Made by a program: the position numbers and the translations under genes. Positions 26,734-35,755 of a DNA stretch of 64,000 bases are shown one piece after another; positions within the stretch are counted from its first letter, which is position 1; each line of letters starts with the position of its first letter. The notes under the pieces were generated by a model. It was not told where the DNA came from, ran no database searches, and saw nothing but the letters and a program-made list of their open reading frames with translations. Origin of the DNA: Sphingomonas desiccabilis (lineage in GTDB: Bacteria > Pseudomonadota > Alphaproteobacteria > Sphingomonadales > Sphingomonadaceae); the NCBI RefSeq assembly GCF_004135605.1, contig NZ_SDPT01000001.1, forward strand, positions 1,674,001 to 1,738,000, in the 5' to 3' direction.

Positions 26734-27660
26734 TCACCTGCGCTTGAGCAGACCGTTCGTGTCGAGCCAGTGCAGGAAACTGTCGAACCAGCCCGTGCTC
26801 GTCGTCCCGTGCTTGCCCAGGCCAAAGCCATGGCCCCCCGCCTGGTAGAGGTGGAACTCGACAGGTCGGCCCGCCTGCTGCCAGGCATCGATCAACCCAA
26901 AGCCCTTTCGCGCGAACAGCGGATCGTCTGCGGCCAGGACGCCAAACAAGGGCGGCGCATCCGCGGGCACCTTCACCGCCTCCATCGATCCGTAGATCGG
27001 CGCAACGAAGGCAAGCCGGGTTTCGGGCGCCGCAAGCGCCGTCGCCATGGTGGTCATCGCCCCTGCCGAGAAACCGATCATGCCGATACGCTGCGGGTCC
27101 ACACCCCATTCAGCCGCGCGGGAACGCACCAGCGCGACCGCCGCGCGCCCATCTGCGATCTGATCCGAGAGCCCCGCGATCGCAGCGTCCGGGCTGAGCC
27201 GCGACTGCGGCTTCCCCACGCTCGCGAACATGGCCGTCACCGCCTGCTCGAACGCGTTCATGTCCGCAGGAGTGGGCTTCAGCCGGTATTTGAGGACGAA
27301 TGCGGCGACGCCGCGGTCGGCGAGCGCCTTGGCGACCCGCCAACCTTCGTTCTCCATGGAAAGCATCAGGAAGCCGCCACCCGGCGCCACGATCGCCGCC
27401 GCGCCGGTCGCGGTCGCCGGATCCGGCAGGAATGGCGTAAGCGTCGCGGAGGAAACGTTGCGCGTCATCGCGACGCCATATTGTTTGAACCAGGCTTCCG
27501 GCGCGGCCTGGCCCTTCACCGGCCCGGTCCGCAACGGAACCGCGTTCGGCTCGGCAGGCGCCTCCATCGTCGTCATGCGGGCATCCTGCGCCGATGCCGG
27601 CATCGTCGCTGCAGCCGCACTTGCGGCGATCAGACCGCCAACTCCCCTGATCCAGCGCAT
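26734..27660 (-). CDS. Secreted alpha/beta hydrolase (putative carbohydrate acetyl esterase)
   Basis: This 308-residue secreted hydrolase of the BD-FAE/acetyl-esterase type has a signal peptide ending MPASAQ, the oxyanion segment IVAPGGGF, nucleophile Ser198 in GFSAGA, an acidic residue in AADDPLF (245/246) and His277 in GGHGFG. This triad is complete. The ATG at 27660 is preceded by GGGGG. It is the second gene of operon B, 32 bp after the type-B carboxylesterase. It probably removes acetyl or other acyl groups from xylan fragments in the periplasm. Confidence 0.87.
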   Translation of the reverse strand: MRWIRGVGGLIAASAAAATMPASAQDARMTTMEAPAEPNAVPLRTGPVKGQAAPEAWFKQYGVAMTRNVSSATLTPFLPDPATATGAAAIVAPGGGFLMLSMENEGWRVAKALADRGVAAFVLKYRLKPTPADMNAFEQAVTAMFASVGKPQSRLSPDAAIAGLSDQIADGRAAVALVRSRAAEWGVDPQRIGMIGFSAGAMTTMATALAAPETRLAFVAPIYGSMEAVKVPADAPPLFGVLAADDPLFARKGFGLIDAWQQAGRPVEFHLYQAGGHGFGLGKHGTTSTGWFDSFLHWLDTNGLLKRR

Positions 27661-27692
27661 CGTCGCCCCCGTTTCTTTCGTGTCTCTTGATT

Positions 27693-29330
27693 TCAGCTCA
27701 GCAGGATCCGGCGCGCCTCGCCTTCCGGATCGTCGACCATCCGACAGGTCTCGTCGAAGACCATCGTCTGACAGCGATGGGGATCGGTCGCCGCCCAGGC
27801 GAGCCCGGAATGGCTCGGATTGCCGGTCCTGGCGAACGTTGCCCAGGCGGTCGCCATGGTCCGGGCGAGCCGCTGCGCCCCGGGCGTGTTCCCGGTGCCC
27901 TGCGCGCACAGGGCCGTGTTGTCGAAGCAGAAGGCGAGCTCTGCGGTATGCCAGGCACCGGCCACGCCGCCCAGCTGCGGCGACTGCCACTGGAAGAGGT
28001 ATTGATAGACCGGCGCCCCGCCCTGCGCGTGCTTCAGGCGCACCATGTCCTGAACGCGGTTTCGGTTCATCAGCCCCTGAACCCCATAGGCCAGGGTACG
28101 CGTAGCCTTTTCCGGGTGCGCCTTCTTCATCGCCGCGATCAGGCGATCGGCCTTCGCGCTGCCCATCTGGGCGGAGAGATCGGCACGCCACCGCGCTTCC
28201 GACGGATCATAGCCCCAGCGCATCCCTTCCTCGCTGGTGTTGCCGATTAGCAGCGGAACGTTGCGGGAAACCTCCGGCGCCACCGCGGAGAAGGAGGCGA
28301 CGGTGATCACCTCCCCGTCGAGCGTGGGATTCCAGCCGACGCGCGGCGTGAGCGCTGGTCCCATTGCCGGGCGCGGACCGTTCATCGCGTCGGCGACCTT
28401 GTTTCCGGCCTCGAACAGCGGTTTCCACTCCATGCGCTGGAGGGCCGCGATGTCGCGCGGGCCGATCCCGAGTTCCCGCACCACGCGACGCCCAAACTCC
28501 CGCGACTGCTCGGCGCTGGGAAGCGCACCGCCGCCGCCCGACTGGACCGCCGCGCGGTGGATCATCCCCTTCCCGCTCGGCATCCCCAGCAGGGTCGTCA
28601 CCTTCGATCCGCCGCCCGACTGGCCGTAGATCATCACCTTGTCCGGATTGCCACCGAAGCGAGCGATATTCTCCTGCACCCAGCGCAAGGCGGCGATGCA
28701 GTCGGTCATGCTGACGTTGACCGACTCCGCATAGGCGGAGCCGCCGACCTCCGTCAGGTCCAGGAAGCCCAGCACGTTCAATCGATGGTTGATCGACACC
28801 TGCACCACATCGTGGTGCCGCGCCATCTGGGCGCCGTCGTGCGATGCGAGTTCATAGGAAGAGCCGAAGCTGAAACCGCCGCCGTGGAAATACACCATGA
28901 CCGGCCGATTGCCGGAAAGCGCGGGCGTCCAGATGTTCAGCTTCAGCATGTCCTCGCCGAGGAAGCCATCCGTCCATTGTTGAAGAAAAGTATGCTCCCT
29001 GGCCCTGAAGTCGTGGAGCGTTTGCGGGCTGTTCGCGCCATAGGCGAGCGCAGGATAGGGATCCGTCCAACGAGCAGGCGCCTTCGCCGGCAGCCACCGG
29101 TTCTCGCCCCCGGTGTCGGCGCCGTAGGGCACGCCTTTGAAGATATAGACGCCGTCTTCGACGTAGCCGCGGACCGGCCCGTATTGCGTGCTGGCGACCG
29201 CGTCCCGAGGCGTAGAGCAGCGCGCTCCGGCGGCTGCCGTCGTCGCGGCACCCGCGCTGCCACGACGCGGCAGCAGCAGGCCGGCACCCGCGCACATCGA
29301 TCCGAGCATAGCCCGGCGACGATTCACCAT
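27693..29330 (-). CDS. Carboxylesterase type B family protein
   Basis: This 545-residue protein is a type-B carboxylesterase. It has a twin-arginine-like N-terminus (NRRRAMLGS), the oxyanion motif YFHGGGFSFGS, and nucleophile Ser238 in GQSGGGS, where most relatives have GESAG. A later NTSEEGMRWG and a histidine in AWHTAELAF (just after LGGVAG) fit the acid and base positions. It is first in operon B. The family is broad (feruloyl, p-nitrobenzyl and fumonisin esterases among others), so the acyl substrate is unknown; the xylan context favours a hydroxycinnamoyl or acetyl ester. The Gln replacing Glu before the serine is unusual. Confidence 0.9.
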   Translation of the reverse strand: MVNRRRAMLGSMCAGAGLLLPRRGSAGAATTAAAGARCSTPRDAVASTQYGPVRGYVEDGVYIFKGVPYGADTGGENRWLPAKAPARWTDPYPALAYGANSPQTLHDFRAREHTFLQQWTDGFLGEDMLKLNIWTPALSGNRPVMVYFHGGGFSFGSSYELASHDGAQMARHHDVVQVSINHRLNVLGFLDLTEVGGSAYAESVNVSMTDCIAALRWVQENIARFGGNPDKVMIYGQSGGGSKVTTLLGMPSGKGMIHRAAVQSGGGGALPSAEQSREFGRRVVRELGIGPRDIAALQRMEWKPLFEAGNKVADAMNGPRPAMGPALTPRVGWNPTLDGEVITVASFSAVAPEVSRNVPLLIGNTSEEGMRWGYDPSEARWRADLSAQMGSAKADRLIAAMKKAHPEKATRTLAYGVQGLMNRNRVQDMVRLKHAQGGAPVYQYLFQWQSPQLGGVAGAWHTAELAFCFDNTALCAQGTGNTPGAQRLARTMATAWATFARTGNPSHSGLAWAATDPHRCQTMVFDETCRMVDDPEGEARRILLS

Positions 29331-29684
29331 CCCCTTACCCTCTCCACCGCTGGTCTATCCGTCGACCCGGGACCGATTCCATCGACCCTCCTAAGTCTAC
29401 GACCTTTGTTGTTGGAGTATTATGAACGGCTAGAAGTACCCGTCAAGCACCAACTTCCCCAGTTATGGAAGCAGATCCGCGACGGGATTAGCAACATCTA
29501 CCGGCCTTCCAGCCTTTGAACTACGATTCAGCCAGCGCGAACTATCGCCGCGCGCACAGCTACTTGCCGGAAGGCCGCGGCCACTTGATCCGCAGCGCAT
29601 TCATTCAGCAGTACTCGCCCGGCGCGCGTGCGACGCCGTTCTCAATCCGTGCCGATGCGTAACGGTTTCATCCACAAACTATGC

Positions 29685-29698
29685 TGTTACCGCTAACC
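29685..29698. promoter_or_regulatory. XylR-type operator (operon B/C divergent region, site 1)
   Basis: TGTTACCGCTAACC differs from TGNTANCGNTANCA only at the last base. It lies in the divergent region between operons B and C, about 355 bp from the carboxylesterase start and 165 bp from the GH9 start. Confidence 0.55.
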
Positions 29699-29794
29699 TG
29701 TCGAGAGGCCGCTTCTACAAACCGAAAGGTGGGCGGGGCGGCTTTGTCGGACTGCGGTACTTGCCCAGCCGCTTTGACGGCTGGCGCCACGACT

Positions 29795-29808
29795 TGTTAG
29801 CGCTATAG
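29795..29808. promoter_or_regulatory. XylR-type operator (GH9 promoter, site 2)
   Basis: TGTTAGCGCTATAG has a perfect left half-site and a right half with two mismatches to TGNTANCGNTANCA. The core TGTTAGCGCTA matches the core of the Caulobacter xylX operator as I recall it. It is 55 bp upstream of the GH9 start, a typical repressor position. Confidence 0.5.
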
Positions 29809-29862
29809 TCGAGCAGAACGAGCACCGCAGAGTGCCGCAAACTGGATCAGGAGAGGATGACC

Positions 29863-32418
29863 ATGGCGGGAAAACCCGTGCTCTGTTTCGTCGCGGCACT
29901 GCTCGCGAGCGCGTCCCCGGTGGCGGCGCAGACCACCGTGCCAGCCCCCGCCCCCGAGCTGAGGTTGGGCGACGCCGGCTATTACGAGGCCCCGGCAGTC
30001 AACGTGCTGGTCTTCTCCAACTGGTATGACGGCCTGTTCGCCGATTCGAAGATCAGCGGCGTCGAGATCATCCAGCAGGGCAAGCGGATCGCCACCAATG
30101 GCGACGTCCGCCTGTCCTCCACTCCCGGTCAATGGGACGCGATCGGGCGGTTGGTGGACCGGAAAGTCGACGCCGCGACCGGTGCGATCACGGTGACGCT
30201 GGAATATCCCGAACACCAATGGCGCTACCGGATCCGCTCCGAGAAGCGCGGCGCGGCGGTGGCCGTATCGGTCATCCTGGACCAGCCGGTGCCGGCTGCA
30301 CTCGCCGGCAAGGCAGGCTTCAACCTGGAATTCCTGCCCTCCGCCTATTTCCACCACAGCTACATGGTCGACGGACGCACCGGTGGCTTCCCGCTCTACC
30401 CCGCCGACGCCATGACGCGGACGGCCGAACGCAATCCGGCGAGTGGACGCGCCGAGGGCCCGGGCGCCGAACCGACGGCGATGGCCAGCGGCAACCGCTT
30501 CGTGCTTGCGCCGGAAGATCCGGCGCGACGCGTGTCGATCCAGTCGAACGTCGAGGTGCAGCTGTTCGACGGCCGCAACCAGGCGCAGAATGGCTGGTTC
30601 GTGTTCCGCTCGCTGCTGCCAGCAGGACGCACGGGTACCGTGGTCGAATGGACAATCCAGCCGAACAGCGTCCCCGGCTGGCTCCGCCCGCCCGTCATCG
30701 CCCATTCGCAACTCGGCTACACGCCGAATGCGCGCAAGGTCGCGACGATCGAGCTCGACCGCAACGACCGCCGCAACCTGCCCGCACGGCTGCTGCGCGT
30801 CGGCGAAGATGGCGGCATGACGCCGGTCGAAACCGGGGCGCCGAAGCGCTGGGGGGACTATCTTCGATATAGCTATCTGCAGCTCGACTTCAGCCGCGTG
30901 CGCCAGCCGGGCCTTTACGTGCTGGAATATGGCGATGTCCGCACTGCCCCCTTCCGCATCGCCGCGGATGCGTATGCGGGTGCCTGGCACCCAACGCTCG
31001 ACGTCTATTTCCCGGTCGCGATGGACCATATGTTCGTCAACGAAGGCTATCGCGTCTGGCACGGCGAGGCGCACCGGGACGACGCGCGCCAGGCGCCGGT
31101 CAACCATGAGCACATCGACCTCTATGCGCAGGGGCCGACCACCGACACCCGCTACAAGCCGGGCGAGCACATTCCCGGCCTGGCGGTCGGCGGCTGGTTC
31201 GACGCGGGCGACTTCGATATCCGCACCCAGTCGCAATATCAGGTGATCCGCTCCTTGGTGGACAGCTGGGAACGCTGGCGGCCGACGCGCGACACGACCG
31301 CGGTGGATTGGAGCCGCCGCCGGACGGAGATGCATGTCCCCGACGGCACCCCGGACCTGCTCCAGCAGATCCGCCACGGCACGCTGCAACTGGTCGCGCA
31401 GTTCGACGCCGTCGGCCACGCCATCCATGGCATCGTGGAGCCCGACGTCGCGCAATATACCCATCTGGGCGACGCATCGACCAAGACCGACGGGCTGATC
31501 TACGACCCGAGGATGAAGCCGGGCGAGGAGCGAAACGGGCGCAGCGGCACGCCCGACGATCGTTGGGCCTTCACGACCAAGGCTTCGGCGCTCAACTATG
31601 GTTCGATCGCCGGGCTGGCAGCAGCATCCCGGGCGCTGGCCGAGGTCGACCCGGAACTCTCGAGAAAGGCGCTGGCGATCGCCACCCGCACCTGGGCGGA
31701 GGAGCAGTCCCATGCCCCCGATCTCTACCAATATGGCAACACCACCGGAGGTCCGCTGGAGGCAGAACGCTTCTCGGCCGCGGTGGAACTGCTACGCGCG
31801 ACAAGGGACCAGCGCTACGTTGCCGCCGTCCAGTCGGCGTGGCCGGCGATCGAGAAGACCTTCGCGTTCAACCTGCGGGACGCCGTCGCGGCGCTGCCCT
31901 TCATGCCCGCGAGCTATCGCGACGGCATGATTTCGGCGGTCCGGGCCTATGCCGAGGCCACGCGCGCGGGGGCAGCCGCCAATCCGTTCGGCGTGCCGAT
32001 CACCACCGGTGGCTGGGCGGGCAGCGGGGCCGTGCTGGGATCGGCACTCAACGCCTATGCCCTGCACAAGGCGTTCCCGGAGATCATGCCGGCCGATCCG
32101 GTGTTCCGCGGGATCGAGTTCCTGCTCGGCCATCACCCGGGCTCCGACATTTCGTTCGTTTCCGGGGTCGGCACCGTCTCCAAGGAAGTGGCCTATGGCA
32201 ACAACCGCGCCGACTTCTCCTTCATTGCGGGCGGCGTCGTCCCCGGCGTGCTGATCATCAAGCCCGACTTCCCCGAGAACCATGAGGACTGGCCCTTCTT
32301 CTGGGGCGAGAACGAATATGTGATCCCGGAGGGGGCGATGTGGATCGAGCTGGCCCATGCAGCGCACGAGCTCGCCACCCAGGCCGGTGCGGCCAAGGCG
32401 GACCCGAGCAGGCACTAA
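29863..32418 (+). CDS. GH9 glycoside hydrolase with long N-terminal beta-rich region
   Basis: This 851-residue secreted GH9 enzyme is the only candidate endo-acting hydrolase in the window. The signal peptide ends PVAAQ. Residues 25-265 form an unassigned beta-rich region. An Ig-like CelD_N domain follows (VIAHSQLGYTPNARKVATI), then the (alpha/alpha)6 catalytic domain. Catalytic aspartates are Asp447 and Asp450 in GGWFDAGDFD, and the acid is Glu818 in WGENEYVI. GH9 holds cellulases, glucosidases and some xylan or xyloglucan enzymes, so the backbone it cuts is uncertain. ATGs at 29857 and 29863 are both in frame; AGGAG fits the second better. It is the first gene of operon C, 39 bp before GH43. 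Confidence 0.9.
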   Translation: MAGKPVLCFVAALLASASPVAAQTTVPAPAPELRLGDAGYYEAPAVNVLVFSNWYDGLFADSKISGVEIIQQGKRIATNGDVRLSSTPGQWDAIGRLVDRKVDAATGAITVTLEYPEHQWRYRIRSEKRGAAVAVSVILDQPVPAALAGKAGFNLEFLPSAYFHHSYMVDGRTGGFPLYPADAMTRTAERNPASGRAEGPGAEPTAMASGNRFVLAPEDPARRVSIQSNVEVQLFDGRNQAQNGWFVFRSLLPAGRTGTVVEWTIQPNSVPGWLRPPVIAHSQLGYTPNARKVATIELDRNDRRNLPARLLRVGEDGGMTPVETGAPKRWGDYLRYSYLQLDFSRVRQPGLYVLEYGDVRTAPFRIAADAYAGAWHPTLDVYFPVAMDHMFVNEGYRVWHGEAHRDDARQAPVNHEHIDLYAQGPTTDTRYKPGEHIPGLAVGGWFDAGDFDIRTQSQYQVIRSLVDSWERWRPTRDTTAVDWSRRRTEMHVPDGTPDLLQQIRHGTLQLVAQFDAVGHAIHGIVEPDVAQYTHLGDASTKTDGLIYDPRMKPGEERNGRSGTPDDRWAFTTKASALNYGSIAGLAAASRALAEVDPELSRKALAIATRTWAEEQSHAPDLYQYGNTTGGPLEAERFSAAVELLRATRDQRYVAAVQSAWPAIEKTFAFNLRDAVAALPFMPASYRDGMISAVRAYAEATRAGAAANPFGVPITTGGWAGSGAVLGSALNAYALHKAFPEIMPADPVFRGIEFLLGHHPGSDISFVSGVGTVSKEVAYGNNRADFSFIAGGVVPGVLIIKPDFPENHEDWPFFWGENEYVIPEGAMWIELAHAAHELATQAGAAKADPSRH

Positions 32419-32457
32419 CGGCGAGTTCGCGCCCGCAGAACAACAGAGAGGATCAAC

Positions 32458-34104
32458 ATGCACATTCGCACGCTTGCTTTGGCGCTGGCGGGTCTCGCCG
32501 CCGGCTCCGCAGCCCTGGCGACGGAGCCGGCGCGGTTCAGCCGCTTCACCTATGAGGGCCGTGCGCAGGAACGCGTGGCCGTGCGTGCGGGGCAGCACCG
32601 CAACCCCATCCTCTCCGGCTACTATCCCGATCCGTCGGTCACGCGCGTGGGCGACGACTATTATCTCGTCCTCTCCTCCTTCGCGCACTATCCGGGGCTG
32701 CCGATCTTCCGTTCGAAGGACCTGGTGAACTGGACGCAGATCGGCAACGCGATCGATCGGCCGGAGCAGCTCGACTTCACCGGCATGCGGACCTCTCAGG
32801 CGGTGTTCGCGCCCGACATCTCCTACCACCAGGGCACCTTCTACATCGCGAACACTTGCGTGGAGTGCGGCGGCAACTTCGTCATCACGGCAAAGGATCC
32901 GGCCGGCCCCTGGTCGAAGCCGATCTGGTTGCCGTTCGAGGGGATCGATCCTTCGATCTACTGGGAAGGCGACCGCGCCTATATCGTCAACAACCGGGCA
33001 CCCGCCGAACCGCCGCGCTACGACGGCCATCGCGCGATCTGGATCCAGGAGTATGACTGGCGCGCCGGCAAGATGGTCGGCGAAAGCACCCAGCTGGTAA
33101 ACGGCGGCGTCGACATTTCCAAGAAGCCGGTCTGGATCGAAGGGCCGCACATCCTGAAGAAGGACGGCTGGTATTACCTGACCGCTGCCGAGGGCGGGAC
33201 CAGCGTCAACCATTCCCAGGTGGTGCTGCGATCGAAAAACCTGCGCGGCCCCTTCCTACCCTATCCCAACAATCCGATCCTGACGCAGCGGGATCTCGAT
33301 CCGGCACGTCCGAACCCGATCACGTCGGCGGGACACGCCAAGCTGGTCGAGACGCAGAACGGGGAGTGGTTTGCGACCTTTCTGGCCGTGCGCCCCTACG
33401 AAGGCGACTTCTACAACATCGGGCGCGAAACCTTCCTGCTGCCCGTGACCTGGAAGGACGGCTGGCCGATCATCCTGCCCAAGGGCGAGGCCATCCCCTT
33501 TGCGAGCACGGCACCCAAGCTTCCGGCCCAGGCGCCGGGGCCCCTGCCCACGACCGGCGACTTCCGCTATGTCGACGAGTTCGACGGCGACAAGCTGGCG
33601 ATGCAGTGGGCCGGCGTCCGCACGCCCAAGCGCCCCTTCTACCACCTCGCGGCCGGGGACCTGGTGCTCGACCGCGGCACGCCCATCGGCGACCTGTCAG
33701 GCGTCCCCGCCTTCGTCGGCCGGCGGCAGCAGCACCATGTCGCCACGGTGAGCACGACGGTGCGCTTCAATCCAGAGGCAGATGGCGAGCGCGGCGGGCT
33801 TGCGGCGATGCAGAGCGACCGGAACTACCTGTTCTTCGGCGTGACGCGGATCGCCGGCAAGCCGGTCGTGGCGCTCTACACGGCCGACAAGGGCCAGGAA
33901 CGGCTGGTCGCCTCGGCTCCGATATCGCCCGGGAAGCCGGTGACGCTGACGATCCGGGCCGATGGGCCAACGATGGCGTTCGACTATGAGGGCACGGCTG
34001 GCAGGAAGACGCTGGCCGCCGACGTGGACACGCGCTTCCTCAGCACCAAGGTCGCAACCGGCTTCGTCGGAACGCTGATCGGCCCGTACGCCTGGACGAA
34101 GTAA
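32458..34104 (+). CDS. GH43 beta-xylosidase/alpha-L-arabinofuranosidase with C-terminal beta-sandwich
   Basis: This 548-residue secreted GH43 protein has a signal peptide (ending ALA), base Asp58 in YYPDPSV, modulator Asp164 in EGIDPSIY and acid Glu228 in WIEGPHIL. Residues from about 370 form a beta-sandwich (RYVDEFDGDKLAMQW), as in the xylosidase-type subfamilies, which shapes the active site. It is the second and last gene of operon C and is followed 24 bp later by a strong terminator. It probably trims xylo-oligosaccharides; arabinofuranosidase activity is an alternative. Confidence 0.92.
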   Translation: MHIRTLALALAGLAAGSAALATEPARFSRFTYEGRAQERVAVRAGQHRNPILSGYYPDPSVTRVGDDYYLVLSSFAHYPGLPIFRSKDLVNWTQIGNAIDRPEQLDFTGMRTSQAVFAPDISYHQGTFYIANTCVECGGNFVITAKDPAGPWSKPIWLPFEGIDPSIYWEGDRAYIVNNRAPAEPPRYDGHRAIWIQEYDWRAGKMVGESTQLVNGGVDISKKPVWIEGPHILKKDGWYYLTAAEGGTSVNHSQVVLRSKNLRGPFLPYPNNPILTQRDLDPARPNPITSAGHAKLVETQNGEWFATFLAVRPYEGDFYNIGRETFLLPVTWKDGWPIILPKGEAIPFASTAPKLPAQAPGPLPTTGDFRYVDEFDGDKLAMQWAGVRTPKRPFYHLAAGDLVLDRGTPIGDLSGVPAFVGRRQQHHVATVSTTVRFNPEADGERGGLAAMQSDRNYLFFGVTRIAGKPVVALYTADKGQERLVASAPISPGKPVTLTIRADGPTMAFDYEGTAGRKTLAADVDTRFLSTKVATGFVGTLIGPYAWTK

Positions 34105-34128
34105 ACCACTCCAGGCGCCTGATATGAG

Positions 34129-34163
34129 AAAGGCGGGAGTACCGGTGTGGTACTCCCGCCTTT
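34129..34163. terminator. Strong bidirectional Rho-independent terminator
   Basis: A perfect 15-bp stem (AAAGGCGGGAGTACC with its complement) closes a 5-nt loop and ends in a T run on the plus strand; the A run on the left arm gives a T run on the minus strand. It lies between the convergent GH43 gene (stop at 34104) and the sugar-porter gene (stop at 34189) and can stop both. Confidence 0.93.
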
Positions 34164-34188
34164 TATGCGTCTTCTGGCGAACGGGGGC

Positions 34189-35625
34189 TTAGCCCGCCAT
34201 GTCCTCCAGCTCGCGGCCACGGGTCTCGTTCACCATCGCCTTCACGAAGAAGAACGACACTGCCGCAAAGAACGCATAGCCGAAGTAGGTGACGGCCAGG
34301 CCCGGCGAGACGGCAAGCGCCGGGAAGCTCACCGAGATCGCCGCATTGGCGATCCACTGCGCAAAGCCCGAGACCGCCAGGCCGGAACCGCGGATCTGGT
34401 TCGGGAACATCTCACCCAGCATCACCCACATCACGGGGCCCCAGCTGGCATTGAAGAAGATCACGTAGAGGTTCGCCGCGACCAGCGCGATCAGGCCGTT
34501 GTGGCCCGGCAGCGAAACGGCGCCGGACGCATCGGTGACCGCGGTCGAAAAGGCGTAGGCCACGATCGCGAGCGTGACGGCCATGCCGGCCGAGCCGACG
34601 AGCAGCAGCGGCTTGCGCCCGATGCGATCCACCGTCGCAATCGTGAACAGGCAGGCTGCGATCGACAGCACGCCCGACAGGATGTTGATCTGGAGCGCGT
34701 TGTCCTCGGTGAAGCCGACCGCCTCCCACAGCACGGCGCCGTAGTAGAAGACGACGTTGATGCCGACGAGCTGCTGGAAGACCGCAAGGCCGATACCCGC
34801 CCACAGGATGGGACGGATCTTGCCGGTCGCCTTGTCGCGGAGGTCCGACAGCTTAGGCTTGTGATGGTCGGCCGCGAGCGAGTTGCGGATCTCGACCACC
34901 TTGCGATCGGCCTCGGCACTGCCGAACAGGCGGGTGAGCACCGCATGCGCATCCGCATCACGCCCCTTGGCTACCAGAAAGCGCGGGCTTTCCGGAATGA
35001 CGAGCAGCGCCAGCAGATAGATGGCCGCCGGGATGGCCTGCAGCCAGAACATCCAGCGCCAGGCCGGGAAGCCGAGCCAGAACTCGGACGTCGACCCACC
35101 GGCATAGCGCGCCAGCACGAAGTTGGCGACGAACGCGCCCGTCAGGCCCGTGATGATCATCACCTGCTGCACGCTCGAAAGCCGGCCACGGATCGAAGCG
35201 GGCGTGACTTCCGAAATATAGACCGGTGAGATGACGCTGGCGGCACCGACGCCCAGGCCACCGACGATGCGGGCCAGGATGAACACGACCGAGCCGTTGG
35301 CCGCCCCTGCAAGCACGGCGCTCACTAGGAACAGCACCGCCGACAGCATCATGACGTTGCGGCGACCGATCGCGTCGGCCAGCCGTCCCGCGCCGAAAGC
35401 GCCGATGGCGGAACCCACAAGGATGGCGCCGACGTTCACGCCGATGCCCAGGCGGCCGAGGTCGAACGCCGACTCAAGCCCCTTCTGCGTTCCGTTGATC
35501 ACGCCCGAATCATAGCCGAACATGAAGCCGCCGATCGTCGCCACCGCGACGATTGCGGCAATAAAGCCGTGGTTGGTGGCGATGCCCGCCCCTCCCGGCC
35601 CCGGTCCCCTTACGCTGTCGGTCAT
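34189..35625 (-). CDS. xylE: MFS sugar porter (D-xylose/H+ symporter-like)
   Basis: This 478-residue inner-membrane sugar porter of the MFS has 12 predicted transmembrane helices. Family signatures are all present: GRLADAIGRRN after helix 2, PESPRFL before the central loop, QQLVGINVVFYYG in helix 7, VDRIGRKPLLLVG after helix 8 and NQIRG near the end. The QQLxGINxxxYY helix is typical of xylose/glucose porters. The ATG at 35625 follows GAGGAG; the upstream extension of the frame has no membrane-protein character. A perfect operator lies about 100 bp upstream, and the neighbouring LacI-family gene and xylAB make D-xylose the likely substrate, though arabinose or glucose cannot be excluded. Confidence 0.9.
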   Translation of the reverse strand: MTDSVRGPGPGGAGIATNHGFIAAIVAVATIGGFMFGYDSGVINGTQKGLESAFDLGRLGIGVNVGAILVGSAIGAFGAGRLADAIGRRNVMMLSAVLFLVSAVLAGAANGSVVFILARIVGGLGVGAASVISPVYISEVTPASIRGRLSSVQQVMIITGLTGAFVANFVLARYAGGSTSEFWLGFPAWRWMFWLQAIPAAIYLLALLVIPESPRFLVAKGRDADAHAVLTRLFGSAEADRKVVEIRNSLAADHHKPKLSDLRDKATGKIRPILWAGIGLAVFQQLVGINVVFYYGAVLWEAVGFTEDNALQINILSGVLSIAACLFTIATVDRIGRKPLLLVGSAGMAVTLAIVAYAFSTAVTDASGAVSLPGHNGLIALVAANLYVIFFNASWGPVMWVMLGEMFPNQIRGSGLAVSGFAQWIANAAISVSFPALAVSPGLAVTYFGYAFFAAVSFFFVKAMVNETRGRELEDMAG

Positions 35626-35726
35626 CGTCTCTCCTCGCCCGGCCCACGCCGGATTGATGCTGTCGGCGGCTTCTGCTCCTCGCGGCCATGACCGCGAGTT
35701 GGCGCATATGCCTGTCCGCCTTACCG

Positions 35727-35740
35727 TGTTATCGCTATCA
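35727..35740. promoter_or_regulatory. XylR-type operator upstream of sugar porter
   Basis: TGTTATCGCTATCA matches TGNTANCGNTANCA at every fixed position. It lies between the LacI-family gene (stop at 35756) and the sugar-porter start (35625), so the transporter probably has its own regulated promoter although the regulator gene precedes it on the same strand. Confidence 0.65.
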
Positions 35741-35755
35741 ACTTGCAGCCCGCCG

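Larger units (their letters stand above)
29331..29862. other. Divergent promoter region of operons B and C
   Basis: These 532 bp lie between the minus-strand carboxylesterase and the plus-strand GH9 gene and look less GC-rich than the surrounding coding DNA. They contain two operator-like palindromes (29685-29698 and 29795-29808), presumably serving the outgoing promoters. I see no credible gene; a short plus-strand open stretch near 29,405-29,519 has protein-like composition but no start context. Confidence 0.6.

Noticed and set aside
25874..27109. Upstream extension of the GH43 reading frame at 24422 suggesting an 895-residue fusion protein
   Set aside because: The extension overlaps two well-supported genes on the same strand in another frame and has no domain content; the ATG at 25873 has a good ribosome binding site and signal peptide.
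29405..29519. Short plus-strand open stretch in the operon B/C gap with protein-like composition (EYYERLEVPVKHQLPQLW)
   Set aside because: It has no start codon with a ribosome binding site, no family match that I recognise, and it lies in a promoter region; probably chance in lower-GC DNA.
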